Assembly: GCA_022840285.1 (NCBI GenBank)
Contig: JALHIE010000058.1
Location: forward strand, 1-18,135
DNA length: 18,135 nt
Source: Porphyromonadaceae bacterium
GTDB lineage: Bacteria; Bacteroidota; Bacteroidia; Bacteroidales; Dysgonomonadaceae
Direction of reading: 5' to 3'
The translations under genes and the position numbers were made by a program. Under the pieces are notes generated by a model. That model ran no database searches. It was not told the origin of the DNA and saw only the letters and a program-made list of their open reading frames with translations. Shown piece by piece: positions 1-7,434 of this stretch. Numbering within the stretch: position 1 is the stretch's first letter; each line of letters starts with the position of its first letter.

Positions 1-79
1 CAGCGAGAGTGGTCTTGCCCGATCCTGAATTGCCAACAATAGCAATATTCTTGATTTCGTTTGTTTTGTAAACTTTCAT
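1..79 (-). CDS. Elongation factor G-type translational GTPase (N-terminal fragment)
   Basis: Only the first 26 codons are in the window; the gene runs off the left edge. The reverse strand reads MKVYKTNEIKNIAIVGNSGSG then KTTLA. GNSGSGKT, at about residues 16-23, is a P-loop (G1 motif, GxxxxGKT) that binds GTP phosphates. The opening MKVYKTNEIKNIA is, from memory, characteristic of the second EF-G-like protein of Bacteroidota, a GTPase that moves along or recycles ribosomes in the cytoplasm. The start is the only plausible one, since the family opens with this exact phrase. A promoter element and a leader hairpin lie just upstream. The family call rests on a short stretch, so another P-loop GTPase or ATPase cannot be fully excluded. 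Confidence 0.75.
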   Translation of the reverse strand, partial: MKVYKTNEIKNIAIVGNSGSGKTTLA

Positions 80-126
80 GATTAGTAAAATTTATGTTTT
101 TTAAATGTATAAGCCTCTACAATAAA

Positions 127-160
127 ACGACTCTGCTCTTTATTAAAGATACAGAGCCGT
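127..160 (-). promoter_or_regulatory. Leader hairpin upstream of the EF-G-type gene
   Basis: Imperfect inverted repeat of 34 nt. Outer arms 127-135 and 152-160 pair over nine positions with one A/C mismatch (130/157). Inner arms TCTTTA (137-142) and TAAAGA (144-149) pair perfectly around a single T. On the reverse strand it lies 48 to 81 nt before the start codon and just downstream of the -7 element at 165-172, so it would form the very 5' end of the transcript. It has no U tract on either side, so it does not look like an intrinsic terminator. A role in mRNA stability or translation control is inferred. Confidence 0.5.
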
Positions 161-164
161 ACTA

Positions 165-172
165 CAAAAATA
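165..172 (-). promoter_or_regulatory. Bacteroidota -7 promoter element for the EF-G-type gene
   Basis: The reverse strand reads TATTTTTG, a full match to the Bacteroidota sigma-ABfr -7 consensus TAnnTTTG. It lies 86 nt upstream of the start codon at 79. Transcription would begin near 156-161, at the foot of the leader hairpin. I do not see a convincing -33 TTTG at the usual 19-21 nt spacing, which lowers confidence. Confidence 0.5.
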
Positions 173-214
173 GCGACGCAAGTTAGCCATTTTTAACGAT
201 ATCTTCTCTTGTGG

Positions 215-238
215 AATATATGTTTTATAACATATATT
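215..238. repeat. Perfect inverted repeat, 10-bp arms
   Basis: AATATATGTT (215-224), a 4-nt centre TTAT, then AACATATATT (229-238); the arms are exactly complementary. It lies between two divergent promoters, about 43 nt upstream of the reverse -7 element and 165 nt upstream of the forward one. The stem is nearly all A/T, so it would be a weak RNA hairpin. A dyad binding site for a regulator is more plausible, but this is inference. Confidence 0.45.
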
Positions 239-402
239 TGGCCTGTTTTAGAGAGAATTACTGTTTCTATAATTTTCAGGTAAAAAATGGATGTGATTTT
301 TTTTTAGACAATAACTTGCGAATGCAAACGAGCATCCCGTAAATAATTTAATGATAATTATAAAAAAATATTTTATTTTTATGAATATAACAGACGATTT
401 AT

Positions 403-410
403 TAAATTTG
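403..410 (+). promoter_or_regulatory. Possible -7 promoter element for the lipoprotein gene
   Basis: TAAATTTG matches TAnnTTTG exactly and lies 82 nt before the ATG at 493. No TTG is visible at the usual -33 spacing, and the region is so AT-rich that a chance match is possible. Confidence 0.35.
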
Positions 411-492
411 TAGCCTAATCACCATATTTTCCTCGTTGCTTCTTGAAACTAAAAAAGTGCGTTGTCAGCACGTTAAACTCTGACGTAATTCT

Positions 493-1127
493 ATGAAAAA
501 GTTTTTCTCTTCTTCCTGGTTTTTTCAGCCTTATTTCTTGTTATTGCTTCGTGTTCCAAAGTAGAAAACAATAATGAACTGTCGGAACAGGAACAACGGG
601 CAGTTATACTGGCCATGTTTAATGCCGGTACCAAAGGTGTGAATCAAGGCATGAACAATGAAAGCGGTGCGGGCACGAAATCCACGGTGCATGCTGATTT
701 GAGAAGCGCGAGTTATCTTATTAAATACAACGGGACCTACGATCATCCGGATGGGAAAGGGGGCAATATACACCTCGCGATCAACCTGGGTGGTGCTATC
801 AACTACAACCTGGAGCCGTATCAATGCCTGGGAGGATCTATACTGATCAATATCGACGAGACAATAAATCATTTTCGGGTACCCCTTACCAACGGCAGGG
901 AGGTGTATCTGGACACAGATCAGAGTGTTACCTTTGCAGGAACATTCAAGTTACAGCCCGGTTGTTCAACGTTCGATCCGTCCGGCTCACAATTTCGGAT
1001 AGAGGGACGTTATCGCTGCAACGGCATTGAATATGACGTTATGTTGCTCGGATCCATCAAAGCTGATGGAACGTGCGACAGCATTAGCGGAACCGTCAAC
1101 GGAATTATCATGAGTTTTGATTTTTAA
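493..1127 (+). CDS. Small lipoprotein of unknown function, signal peptide frameshifted
   Basis: I do not recognise a family. The uninterrupted frame runs from about 489 to 1127. Its first in-frame ATG is at 615 (170 aa), but upstream codons in the same frame read KVFLFFLVFSALFLVIAS then CSK: a hydrophobic segment ending in a lipobox (IASC, Cys codon 552-554). No start codon exists in that frame. The ATG at 493 is followed by five A's in the neighbouring frame; one more A would give MKKVFLFF and a normal lipoprotein of about 211 aa with mature Cys21. So the gene is probably an exported lipoprotein with a 1-nt deletion or a sequencing error in an A run. The mature part is rich in short beta-prone segments, has three further cysteines, and ends with alternating hydrophobic residues (GTVNGIIMSFDF). 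The alternative is a cytoplasmic 170-aa protein from 615. Confidence 0.6.
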
Positions 1128-1149
1128 CGGATTAGCCGTATCGGTTGGC

Positions 1150-1195
1150 AGGGGCGTCATTTATGGCGCCTCTGTTGGTATTTGTTTGGTTGTTT
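1150..1195 (+). terminator. Probable intrinsic terminator after the lipoprotein gene
   Basis: The stem pairs AGGGGCGTC (1150-1158) with GGCGCCTCT (1165-1173), nine pairs of which two are G-U, around the loop ATTTAT. A T/G-rich tail follows (1174-1195). It starts 22 nt after the TAA at 1125-1127. The tail is not a pure T run, so efficiency is uncertain. Confidence 0.5.
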
Positions 1196-1253
1196 GACAG
1201 CTTAAGAAAATCCCAAACAATTTTTCCTCCGGTTTGTTTTATCAGGTACGGTG

Positions 1254-1277
1254 CTTTCGGCTGGAGCGGGGCGAAAG
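1254..1277 (+). promoter_or_regulatory. Leader inverted repeat before the Ca2+ ATPase gene
   Basis: CTTTCG (1254-1259) and CGAAAG (1272-1277) are perfectly complementary around a 12-nt G-rich loop, 45 nt before the ATG. Six base pairs with a long loop is weak evidence; a chance occurrence is quite possible. Confidence 0.25.
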
Positions 1278-1321
1278 TTGAACAAGCAATTTCTTAATGA
1301 CCGCAAACAAAACAAACAACT

Positions 1322-3994
1322 ATGAAACAATTTTTCAACCAACCAGTAGGAGAGGTGTTGCGACAGTTCAACGCGTCTCCTGAAAAAGGCCTTTCTTCCG
1401 CCGAAGCAAAAAAGAAACTCGAAGAGGTGGGACCCAATCAGCTGGTGACTAAAAAACAGAAATCCATAGCGACAATTTTTTTCGAGCAGTTCAAAAGCAG
1501 CATGGTGGTTATATTGCTTATAGCCGCAGCTGTGTCGGGTGTTATCGGTGTGATGGAAGGAGAGGGGCTGACCGAAACCTTTATCATCCTTGCTATTCTT
1601 ATCGTGAACGCCGTTATTGGCGTGGCGGAAGAGACCAAGGCTCAATCGTCGCTTGATGCCCTGAACAGGATGAGTGCTCCGCGGTCGAAAGTATTGCGGG
1701 ACGGTGAAGTGGCTGAAATTGTATCCACGCAACTTGTTCCGGGCGACATGGTGGTTCTTGACACCGGCGATATTATCCCTGCCGATATGCGGCTCACCGA
1801 AACGGTAAACCTGAAGATTCAGGAGTCGGCACTCACGGGAGAATCGGTGCCGGTAGAAAAAAGTACGGAGGCAATTGATAAGGAAGATGTTCCACTGGGA
1901 GACCGTGACAACATGGCTTTTTCTACCGGTGTGGTGACCTACGGGAGAGGAAAAGGTGTGGTTGTCGGCACGGGAATGAATACCGAGGTGGGAAAAATTG
2001 CCGGTATGCTGCAGCGTGCACAGGAGACGGAAACTCCGATGGGAAAAAGATTGGAACAGCTCGGAAAAATCCTGGGTTATGTGGCGCTTGGTATCTGTGT
2101 GCTGATTTTTGCCGTGGGTATGTTGTACGGAAATCACTGGCTCGATATGTTTATGATGGCTGTCAGCCTTGCAGTGGCGGCTATTCCCGAAGGACTGCAG
2201 ATTGTTTCGACCATTGTGCTGGCGATTGGTGTTCAACGCCTGGTCAAGCTCAATGCCATCGTGCGTACACTGCCGTCGGTTGAGTCTTTGGGAAGCACCA
2301 CCGTGATCTGCTCCGATAAGACGGGAACGCTCACACAAAATAAAATGACCGTGGTGGAAGGAATGGTAGGCGGAAATCGCATCGATTTCAGAAATCCGCC
2401 TCCTCCCGAAGAACTGGGTAACGATGAAAAAATACTGTTGAACTCATCGCTCCTTTGTACCGATGCTCACCTGAAAATGTTGCCCGACGGCACACACGAG
2501 AACGCCGGCGATCCTACCGAGACAGCTATTGTAGATGTGGCTCTTGCCCTCAACTTGAACAAAAACGAAGAAGAACGGAGGTATCCGCGTGTCTCGGAAG
2601 TGCCTTTCGACTCGGAACGCAAGCGGATGGCGACCATCAATCGAATGCCCGGAGGGAAGTTGCGCGTAAACGTCAAAGGCGGTCTCGACGAAGTACTGGC
2701 GGTTGTCACGCATATCCTGATGCACGGGAAAGTCCGTGCTATCACCGAAGAAGACATGATCACCATCCGGAACGAGAATACCCGGATGGCTAAATCTGCA
2801 CTAAGGGTTCTTTCCGTGGCGTATAAGGACCTGGACAGTCTGCCTGATCTTGTTGATGCCGGAACAATTGAGGACAACCTGGTGTTTGTAGGCATGCTGG
2901 GAATGATTGATCCTGCCCGTCCCGAAGTGGTGGAAGCCGTAAAGAAATGCAAGACCGCAGGAATCCGTCCGGTGATGATAACGGGTGACCATAAGGTGAC
3001 CGCTGTGGCCATTGCCGGTGAAATTGGAATCTATGCCGATGGTGATCAGTCGGTCACGGGAAGTGTATTGCAGGAGATATCCGACGAAGAGCTTTACCGC
3101 GACGTCGAGAAATACTCGGTTTATGCGCGCGTAGCTCCAGAACACAAGGTGAGGATAGTGAAAGCGTGGCAATCGCACGGTGATATTGTGGCGATGACCG
3201 GCGATGGTGTAAATGATGCTCCAGCACTTAAGCAGGCCGATATCGGTGTCTCTATGGGGATTGTGGGTACCGAGGTGGCCAAAGAAGCATCGGATGTGGT
3301 GCTTGCCGATGACAATTTTGCTACCATTGTCGGAGCTGTAGAAGAGGGCCGCCGCATTTACGACAATATTCTCAAAGCTATTCAATTCCTGCTGTCCGCT
3401 AATGTAGGGGAGGTATTGCTGATTTTTATCGCCTCCGTCTTCAACCTCGGAAATCCGCTCACGCCCATCATGATTCTCTGGATAAACCTGGTTACCGATA
3501 GTCTTCCTGCATTGGCACTGAGCATGGACCCGGCAGAAAAAGACGTCATGACCCGCCGTCCGCGTGACCCGAAGCGGGGCTTTTTCACTCGGGGAATGAC
3601 CTGGCGCATTTTTTACCAGGGCACGACCATTGGCCTGATCTCCCTGGCTGCTTACCTGATAGGATTCAACGACGGCGGGAAGCAGCTGGGCCAAACCATG
3701 GCATTTGCCGTGCTGGCCTTTTCACAGCTGTTGCACGTGCGTAACCTGCATTCCAATAAACGGTCGTCTTTCAGAACAAGTCCGATGAGCAACAAGATGT
3801 TGGTGCTTGCCATTCTCGTGTCGGCTGCATTGATGCTTGTTGTACTGTTTGTACCTGCTCTCCGCGACATCTTTAAAGTTGCCGGAATGGATGAATCACA
3901 CTGGTTGTACGTGATCGGATTGTCGTTTGTTCCGATTGTTGTGGTGGAAGCGGTAAAATTGCTGGGAATAAATCATACCCGGGACGAGTATTAA
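1322..3994 (+). CDS. Cation-transporting P-type ATPase, probable Ca2+ pump (PMCA-like)
   Basis: Inner-membrane pump that uses ATP to move Ca2+ out of the cytoplasm. The 890-aa length is typical of bacterial P2 ATPases. In order: N-terminal cation-ATPase domain; M1-M2 (about 58-105); actuator loop with LTGES (TGES 172-175); M3-M4 with IPEGL (PEGL 289-292); phosphorylation site DKTGTLT with Asp332; nucleotide domain; TGDH; hinge GDGVND (627-632); then M5-M10. Residues matching SERCA Ca2+ ligands are visible: Glu290 in M4, Asn694 and Glu697 in M5 (NVGE), Asn722 and Asp726 in M6 (NLVTD). This supports Ca2+ over Na+/K+ or H+, although Mn2+ cannot be excluded. There is no C-terminal autoinhibitory extension. 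The ATG at 1322 is followed by a normal family N-terminus. No -7 promoter match was found in the 194-nt upstream gap, which contains a terminator, so it is probably transcribed alone. Confidence 0.9.
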   Translation: MKQFFNQPVGEVLRQFNASPEKGLSSAEAKKKLEEVGPNQLVTKKQKSIATIFFEQFKSSMVVILLIAAAVSGVIGVMEGEGLTETFIILAILIVNAVIGVAEETKAQSSLDALNRMSAPRSKVLRDGEVAEIVSTQLVPGDMVVLDTGDIIPADMRLTETVNLKIQESALTGESVPVEKSTEAIDKEDVPLGDRDNMAFSTGVVTYGRGKGVVVGTGMNTEVGKIAGMLQRAQETETPMGKRLEQLGKILGYVALGICVLIFAVGMLYGNHWLDMFMMAVSLAVAAIPEGLQIVSTIVLAIGVQRLVKLNAIVRTLPSVESLGSTTVICSDKTGTLTQNKMTVVEGMVGGNRIDFRNPPPPEELGNDEKILLNSSLLCTDAHLKMLPDGTHENAGDPTETAIVDVALALNLNKNEEERRYPRVSEVPFDSERKRMATINRMPGGKLRVNVKGGLDEVLAVVTHILMHGKVRAITEEDMITIRNENTRMAKSALRVLSVAYKDLDSLPDLVDAGTIEDNLVFVGMLGMIDPARPEVVEAVKKCKTAGIRPVMITGDHKVTAVAIAGEIGIYADGDQSVTGSVLQEISDEELYRDVEKYSVYARVAPEHKVRIVKAWQSHGDIVAMTGDGVNDAPALKQADIGVSMGIVGTEVAKEASDVVLADDNFATIVGAVEEGRRIYDNILKAIQFLLSANVGEVLLIFIASVFNLGNPLTPIMILWINLVTDSLPALALSMDPAEKDVMTRRPRDPKRGFFTRGMTWRIFYQGTTIGLISLAAYLIGFNDGGKQLGQTMAFAVLAFSQLLHVRNLHSNKRSSFRTSPMSNKMLVLAILVSAALMLVVLFVPALRDIFKVAGMDESHWLYVIGLSFVPIVVVEAVKLLGINHTRDEY

Positions 3995-4031
3995 AACAAC
4001 TTGATTTACTCTTGCTATTTTTTGTAATAAA

Positions 4032-4063
4032 TTGTAAAATGAGGTGAAGATTTTATATCTTTG
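4032..4063 (+). promoter_or_regulatory. Bacteroidota promoter for serA
   Basis: The -7 element TATCTTTG (4056-4063) matches TAnnTTTG, and a TTG at 4032-4034 sits 21 nt upstream as a -33 element. Transcription would start near 4068-4072, leaving a leader of about 75 nt before the ATG at 4146. It places serA on its own transcript, separate from the ATPase gene. Confidence 0.6.
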
Positions 4064-4145
4064 CGTTCGAAATTTGATGTTATTTATTTCAAATAATTAA
4101 AAAACATCTGCTCGTTGGCAGTAATTCTCTAATTTACAATCAATA

Positions 4146-5309
4146 ATGGGTAAGTACAAGATCAAAACCCTGAATGGAATTTCCGAGTCGGGGCTGGAAA
4201 AATTCGGACAGAACTTTGAAGTAGGTGAAAAAATGGATACACCGGAAGGAATCATTTTACGCAGCGCGTCGTTGCATGAGATGGAATTTCCAGACAGCTT
4301 GCATTGTATAGCACGTGCCGGAGCCGGCGTCAATAATATCCCCGTGGACAAATGTGCGGAAAGAGGAATCGTTGTTTTCAATACACCCGGAGCAAATGCC
4401 AATGCCGTAAAAGAGCTTGCCATTGCTGCCATGCTGTTGTCGTCGCGGAAGATCGTGGAAGGGATTAACTGGACACGGTCGTTAACGGGGGATGATGTGC
4501 CCAAGCAGGTAGAGAAAGGGAAAGCGCAATTTGTAGGACCGGAAATCCGCGATAAAAAGTTAGGCGTGATTGGATTAGGTGCCATTGGAGTAATGGTTGC
4601 CAATGCAGCGGTAAACATGGAGATGGATGTTTACGGATACGACCCCTATATTTCCGTTGATCATGCGTGGGGGTTATCGCGCTCGGTGAAAAAAGCAAAC
4701 GATCTGAAGAAAGTTTTCAAGCACTGCGACTACATCACGCTGCATATCCCCTTAACGGGTGAGACAAAAGGCATGCTGAACAAGGAGGCGTTTGCTCAAA
4801 TGAAAGAGGGCGTGCGAATAATCAATCTTTCCAGGGGAGAACTCGTGAATGATGTGGACATGATCGATGCTTTGGGAGCCGGTATTGTGAGTGAGTATGT
4901 GACTGATTTTCCCAACGAAAAGGTGATCAATGTCCCCGGTGTTATTCCTGTACCGCACCTGGGCGCTTCTACTCCGGAAAGTGAAAATAACTGTGCAGTG
5001 ATGGCCGTACTGCAGACGAAAGATTTCCTGGAGAACGGCAATATCCGGAACTCGGTGAATTTCCCGGTCTGCGACATGGGTATCAGTATCGTCAAACACC
5101 GGTTAACCATTGCACACAAAAATATTCCCAAAATGCTGGGGCAGATTTCTGCCGTACTGGCCGAGCAGGGCACCAATATTGCCAACATGATCAACCGCAG
5201 CCGCGGTGATTACGCTTACACGATGGTGGACCTCGAGGAAGAGATTACCGATGAAAACGTGAAACGCATCAAAGACATTACGGGTGTGTTAAAAGTAAGG
5301 GTTATCTAG
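4146..5309 (+). CDS. serA: D-3-phosphoglycerate dehydrogenase with ACT domain
   Basis: Cytoplasmic enzyme that oxidises 3-phosphoglycerate to 3-phosphohydroxypyruvate with NAD+, the first step of serine biosynthesis. The 387 aa fit the short SerA type (catalytic domain plus one ACT domain, no intervening domain). Visible: Rossmann motif GLGAIG (143-148); Arg230 in SRGEL, Glu258 and His271 in HLGAST, which line up as the Arg/Glu/His catalytic set of D-2-hydroxyacid dehydrogenases; a C-terminal ACT domain (about 317-387) that usually binds serine for feedback inhibition. The TDFPNE segment replacing the DVFxxEP phrase of other dehydrogenases is normal for this type, from memory. It has its own promoter and is convergent with the carboxylase operon, only 14 nt away. 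In many Bacteroidota serC lies next to serA, but no serC is present here. Confidence 0.9.
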   Translation: MGKYKIKTLNGISESGLEKFGQNFEVGEKMDTPEGIILRSASLHEMEFPDSLHCIARAGAGVNNIPVDKCAERGIVVFNTPGANANAVKELAIAAMLLSSRKIVEGINWTRSLTGDDVPKQVEKGKAQFVGPEIRDKKLGVIGLGAIGVMVANAAVNMEMDVYGYDPYISVDHAWGLSRSVKKANDLKKVFKHCDYITLHIPLTGETKGMLNKEAFAQMKEGVRIINLSRGELVNDVDMIDALGAGIVSEYVTDFPNEKVINVPGVIPVPHLGASTPESENNCAVMAVLQTKDFLENGNIRNSVNFPVCDMGISIVKHRLTIAHKNIPKMLGQISAVLAEQGTNIANMINRSRGDYAYTMVDLEEEITDENVKRIKDITGVLKVRVI

Positions 5310-5321
5310 CTGTTTCTTACC

Positions 5322-5345
5322 GGTTACTCGTCTATAGAAGTAACC
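5322..5345. terminator. Inverted repeat at the convergent serA / carboxylase junction
   Basis: GGTTACT (5322-5328) and AGTAACC (5339-5345) pair perfectly around a 10-nt loop. The repeat overlaps the last codons and the stop of the biotin carrier gene, between two converging transcripts. Neither strand has a following T run, so it is not a classic intrinsic terminator. It may still act as a 3'-end barrier for one or both transcripts. Confidence 0.3.
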
Positions 5346-5872
5346 TCTACCAGCAGTTCGTCCTGCATGATCGATTGTCCCGGCACAACATGTATTTTGC
5401 GGATTACGCCGTTGCAACAGGCATTGATCTCGTTTTGCATTTTCATTGCCTCGAGCCTCAATAGCGGTTCGCCTTCGTTCACCAGGTCGCCTTCACTGAC
5501 AAAAATATCGACAATTTTTCCCGGCATGGGTGATTTCAGGTTGTTGCCGGCTTGTACTTCAACTCCTTTGCTGAGCAGGTTACGCCGCAGGTAGGAGAAG
5601 ATGGATTCGATGCTGAATTTGTATTCCACTCCGTTCACTTTCACCATAATCCGATGCTGGTCGCGTTGGGTTATTTCACATCGGTACGTGGCATCGCCCA
5701 TGCTGAAAGACGAGAAATTATTTTTGTGTTCAATGAAAAAAACATCTTTTTCTTCACCGTTGATGATCGGTTTTGATTCTTTGGGCAAATAGATTTTATA
5801 CCTGTCGCCGTTATCCCGCATGGCGATAAACAGCCGGGTGGCGTCTCTTTTATATACGTAGGATGTTGCCAT
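5324..5872 (-). CDS. Biotin carboxyl carrier subunit of acyl-CoA carboxylase
   Basis: Carries the covalently bound biotin that shuttles carboxyl groups between the biotin carboxylase and carboxyltransferase active sites. The protein is 182 aa. The C-terminal biotinyl domain (about 110-179) has the entry phrase SPMPGKI (114-120) and the biotin-attachment motif EAMKM (141-145), with Lys144 the modified residue. The first 100 residues form a beta-rich segment with VNGVEYKFSIE (79-89), resembling the BT domain that links biotin carboxylase and biotin carrier in fused propionyl-CoA carboxylase alpha subunits. It is the last gene of a three-gene operon, 15 nt after the biotin carboxylase stop. Specificity cannot be read from this subunit alone. 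Confidence 0.88.
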   Translation of the reverse strand: MATSYVYKRDATRLFIAMRDNGDRYKIYLPKESKPIINGEEKDVFFIEHKNNFSSFSMGDATYRCEITQRDQHRIMVKVNGVEYKFSIESIFSYLRRNLLSKGVEVQAGNNLKSPMPGKIVDIFVSEGDLVNEGEPLLRLEAMKMQNEINACCNGVIRKIHVVPGQSIMQDELLVEVTSIDE

Positions 5873-5887
5873 TTTGTTAATTACCGT

Positions 5888-7384
5888 TTATTTATTAATT
5901 CTCTTGTTGAGCACCCAAACATTGAGTGATTCGCTTTTGAACATTGGAGAATCGGAAGAGTACTGCAGGTACTCTTTCGCATAAGTGATGGTTGCTGCCA
6001 GCGCTGCCATCATGGCTTCGTCTTCCGATTCGAGCATGTCGGTCGTAAAAAACGAGTCTATCCAATGAGTGGTATAGGAGGCCTCCCTGAATTCTTTGCT
6101 GCGCAGGACAGTCCGGCAAAACGGCACGGTTGTTTTCAGTCCCGAAATTGAAAATTCTTTTAAGGCATTCAGGGTTTTATCGATACAATCGTCCCGGTTT
6201 TCGCCGTGAACGATGATCTTGGCAATCATTGAATCGAAATAGGGAGTGACCACCGAGAAATCCTTAACGCCGGTTTCCACGCGGATGTGATCTCCGTGAG
6301 GAAAGAAAACCCTTTCAATAAATCCGGTTTGCGGCGTGAAGCGGTTTTGCGGATCTTCGGTGTTTACCCGGCATTCGATGGCCCACCCGTTGAACCGGAT
6401 CTCTTTTTGTTTCAGCCCGAGTTTCTCGCCCAGGGCGATCCGGATCTGCCATTCGATCAGGTCTACCCCGGTTATCATTTCAGTGACAGGATGTTCCACT
6501 TGGATTCGGGTGTTCATCTCCATGAAATAGTAGGATCCGTCTTCGTCGAGGATAAACTCGATGGTGCCGGCTGAGTAATATCCTATGGATTGGGCAAACT
6601 TCACGGCCAGCTTGCCCATCTGTTCCCTTGTCTTGGCATCGATGCTGGCAGAGGGTGCTTCTTCGATCAGTTTCTGGTGTTTCCTTTGCAAGGAACACTC
6701 CCTTTCTCCCAAATGAATGACGTGTCCGTATTTGTCTCCGAGGATTTGAAACTCCAGGTGTTTTGGGTTCGTCAGGTATTTCTCGATAAAAATATCGCCG
6801 TTACCGAAAGCGGCCACCGCTTCATCGTAGGCCGATTTGAAGTGGCGCTCCATGGTTTCGGCTTTCTCCACGATGCGCATTCCGCGTCCGCCACCACCTG
6901 CTGATGCTTTCAGGATGACCGGATAACCGATTGTATCGGCAAACTCTTTGGCCACCCGTGCATCGGTAATGGCGCCTGCACTGCCCGGGACGAGCGGCAT
7001 TCCGGCCTCGGCTGCCATTTTTTTCGCAATGGTCTTGATGCCCATGTTTCGTATCAAATCGGAAGAGGGGCCGATAAACGTAATACCGTTCTGTTCACAC
7101 AGGGTGGCAAAATCCGGATTCTCCGAAAGGAACCCGTATCCGGGATGAATCATGTCGATCTGATGCTCGAGGGCGAGTCCGACAATCTCTTCGGGATTGA
7201 GGAAGATTATGCTTTCGGTCAGGTTTTCCCGCACGGGAATGATTACATCGGCATATTCCAGGTACATGGCATCAGGCTCGCGGTTACCCTGGATGACGTA
7301 AGTGGTTAAACCGAGTTTTTTTGCCGACCGGATAATGCGTATAGCGATTTCACCTCGGTTGGCGATAAGGATCTTTTTGTTCAT
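5888..7384 (-). CDS. Biotin carboxylase subunit of acyl-CoA (propionyl-CoA) carboxylase
   Basis: ATP-grasp enzyme that carboxylates biotin on the carrier protein using bicarbonate and ATP. At 498 aa it is a stand-alone biotin carboxylase, slightly longer than E. coli AccC (about 450). In order: N-terminal domain opening MNKKILIANRGEIAIRI; HPGYGFLSEN (80-89); Lys159 and the glycine-rich loop GGGG (163-166); GERECSLQRKHQK (226-238); catalytic EMNTRIQVEHPVTE (289-302), including Glu289, Arg293 and Glu297; C-terminal domain. Offsets from E. coli AccC are only about one residue, so the active site looks intact. It is the middle gene of the operon, 50 nt after the carboxyltransferase stop. It could serve acetyl-CoA carboxylase instead, but the partner carboxyltransferase is of the PccB type. 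Confidence 0.9.
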   Translation of the reverse strand: MNKKILIANRGEIAIRIIRSAKKLGLTTYVIQGNREPDAMYLEYADVIIPVRENLTESIIFLNPEEIVGLALEHQIDMIHPGYGFLSENPDFATLCEQNGITFIGPSSDLIRNMGIKTIAKKMAAEAGMPLVPGSAGAITDARVAKEFADTIGYPVILKASAGGGGRGMRIVEKAETMERHFKSAYDEAVAAFGNGDIFIEKYLTNPKHLEFQILGDKYGHVIHLGERECSLQRKHQKLIEEAPSASIDAKTREQMGKLAVKFAQSIGYYSAGTIEFILDEDGSYYFMEMNTRIQVEHPVTEMITGVDLIEWQIRIALGEKLGLKQKEIRFNGWAIECRVNTEDPQNRFTPQTGFIERVFFPHGDHIRVETGVKDFSVVTPYFDSMIAKIIVHGENRDDCIDKTLNALKEFSISGLKTTVPFCRTVLRSKEFREASYTTHWIDSFFTTDMLESEDEAMMAALAATITYAKEYLQYSSDSPMFKSESLNVWVLNKRINK

Positions 7385-7403
7385 GCTGTGATTCAGTTTT
7401 TTT

Positions 7404-7428
7404 GCAGGGACCGTCCATAAGTCCCTGC
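7404..7428 (-). promoter_or_regulatory. Perfect hairpin between carboxyltransferase and biotin carboxylase genes
   Basis: GCAGGGAC (7404-7411) and GTCCCTGC (7421-7428) are perfectly complementary, with a 9-nt loop. In the transcript the hairpin starts 7 nt after the carboxyltransferase stop (7435-7437) and ends 20 nt before the next start codon. A run of seven A's follows it on the transcribed strand, so it is not an intrinsic terminator. Such hairpins often protect the upstream message from 3' decay or set subunit ratios; that role is inferred. Confidence 0.55.
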
Positions 7429-7434
7429 TTCGAA

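Larger units (their letters stand above)
80..492. other. AT-rich divergent intergenic region
   Basis: About 410 nt between the EF-G-type gene (reverse) and the lipoprotein gene (forward). It holds two divergent promoter elements (165-172 reverse, 403-410 forward), the leader hairpin at 127-160 and a perfect palindrome at 215-238. The stretch 240-400 is strongly AT-rich with A and T runs. I see no reading frame with a credible start, no tRNA-like cloverleaf and no repeat array in it. Confidence 0.6.

Noticed and set aside
1194..1199. TTGACA resembling an E. coli -35 element before the ATPase gene
   Set aside because: No TATAAT-like -10 at 17 nt, and the other promoters in this window follow the Bacteroidota pattern.
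1202..2338. 378-codon open frame on the reverse strand inside the Ca2+ ATPase gene
   Set aside because: The forward frame carries all P-type ATPase motifs; the reverse product is His/Arg-rich low-quality sequence with no domain, a typical shadow.
2801..3694. 297-codon reverse-strand frame inside the Ca2+ ATPase gene
   Set aside because: Antisense to conserved ATPase motifs and without recognisable domains or promoter.
5295..5320. GTAAG / CTTAC inverted repeat at the end of serA
   Set aside because: Only 5 bp with a 16-nt loop; likely chance.
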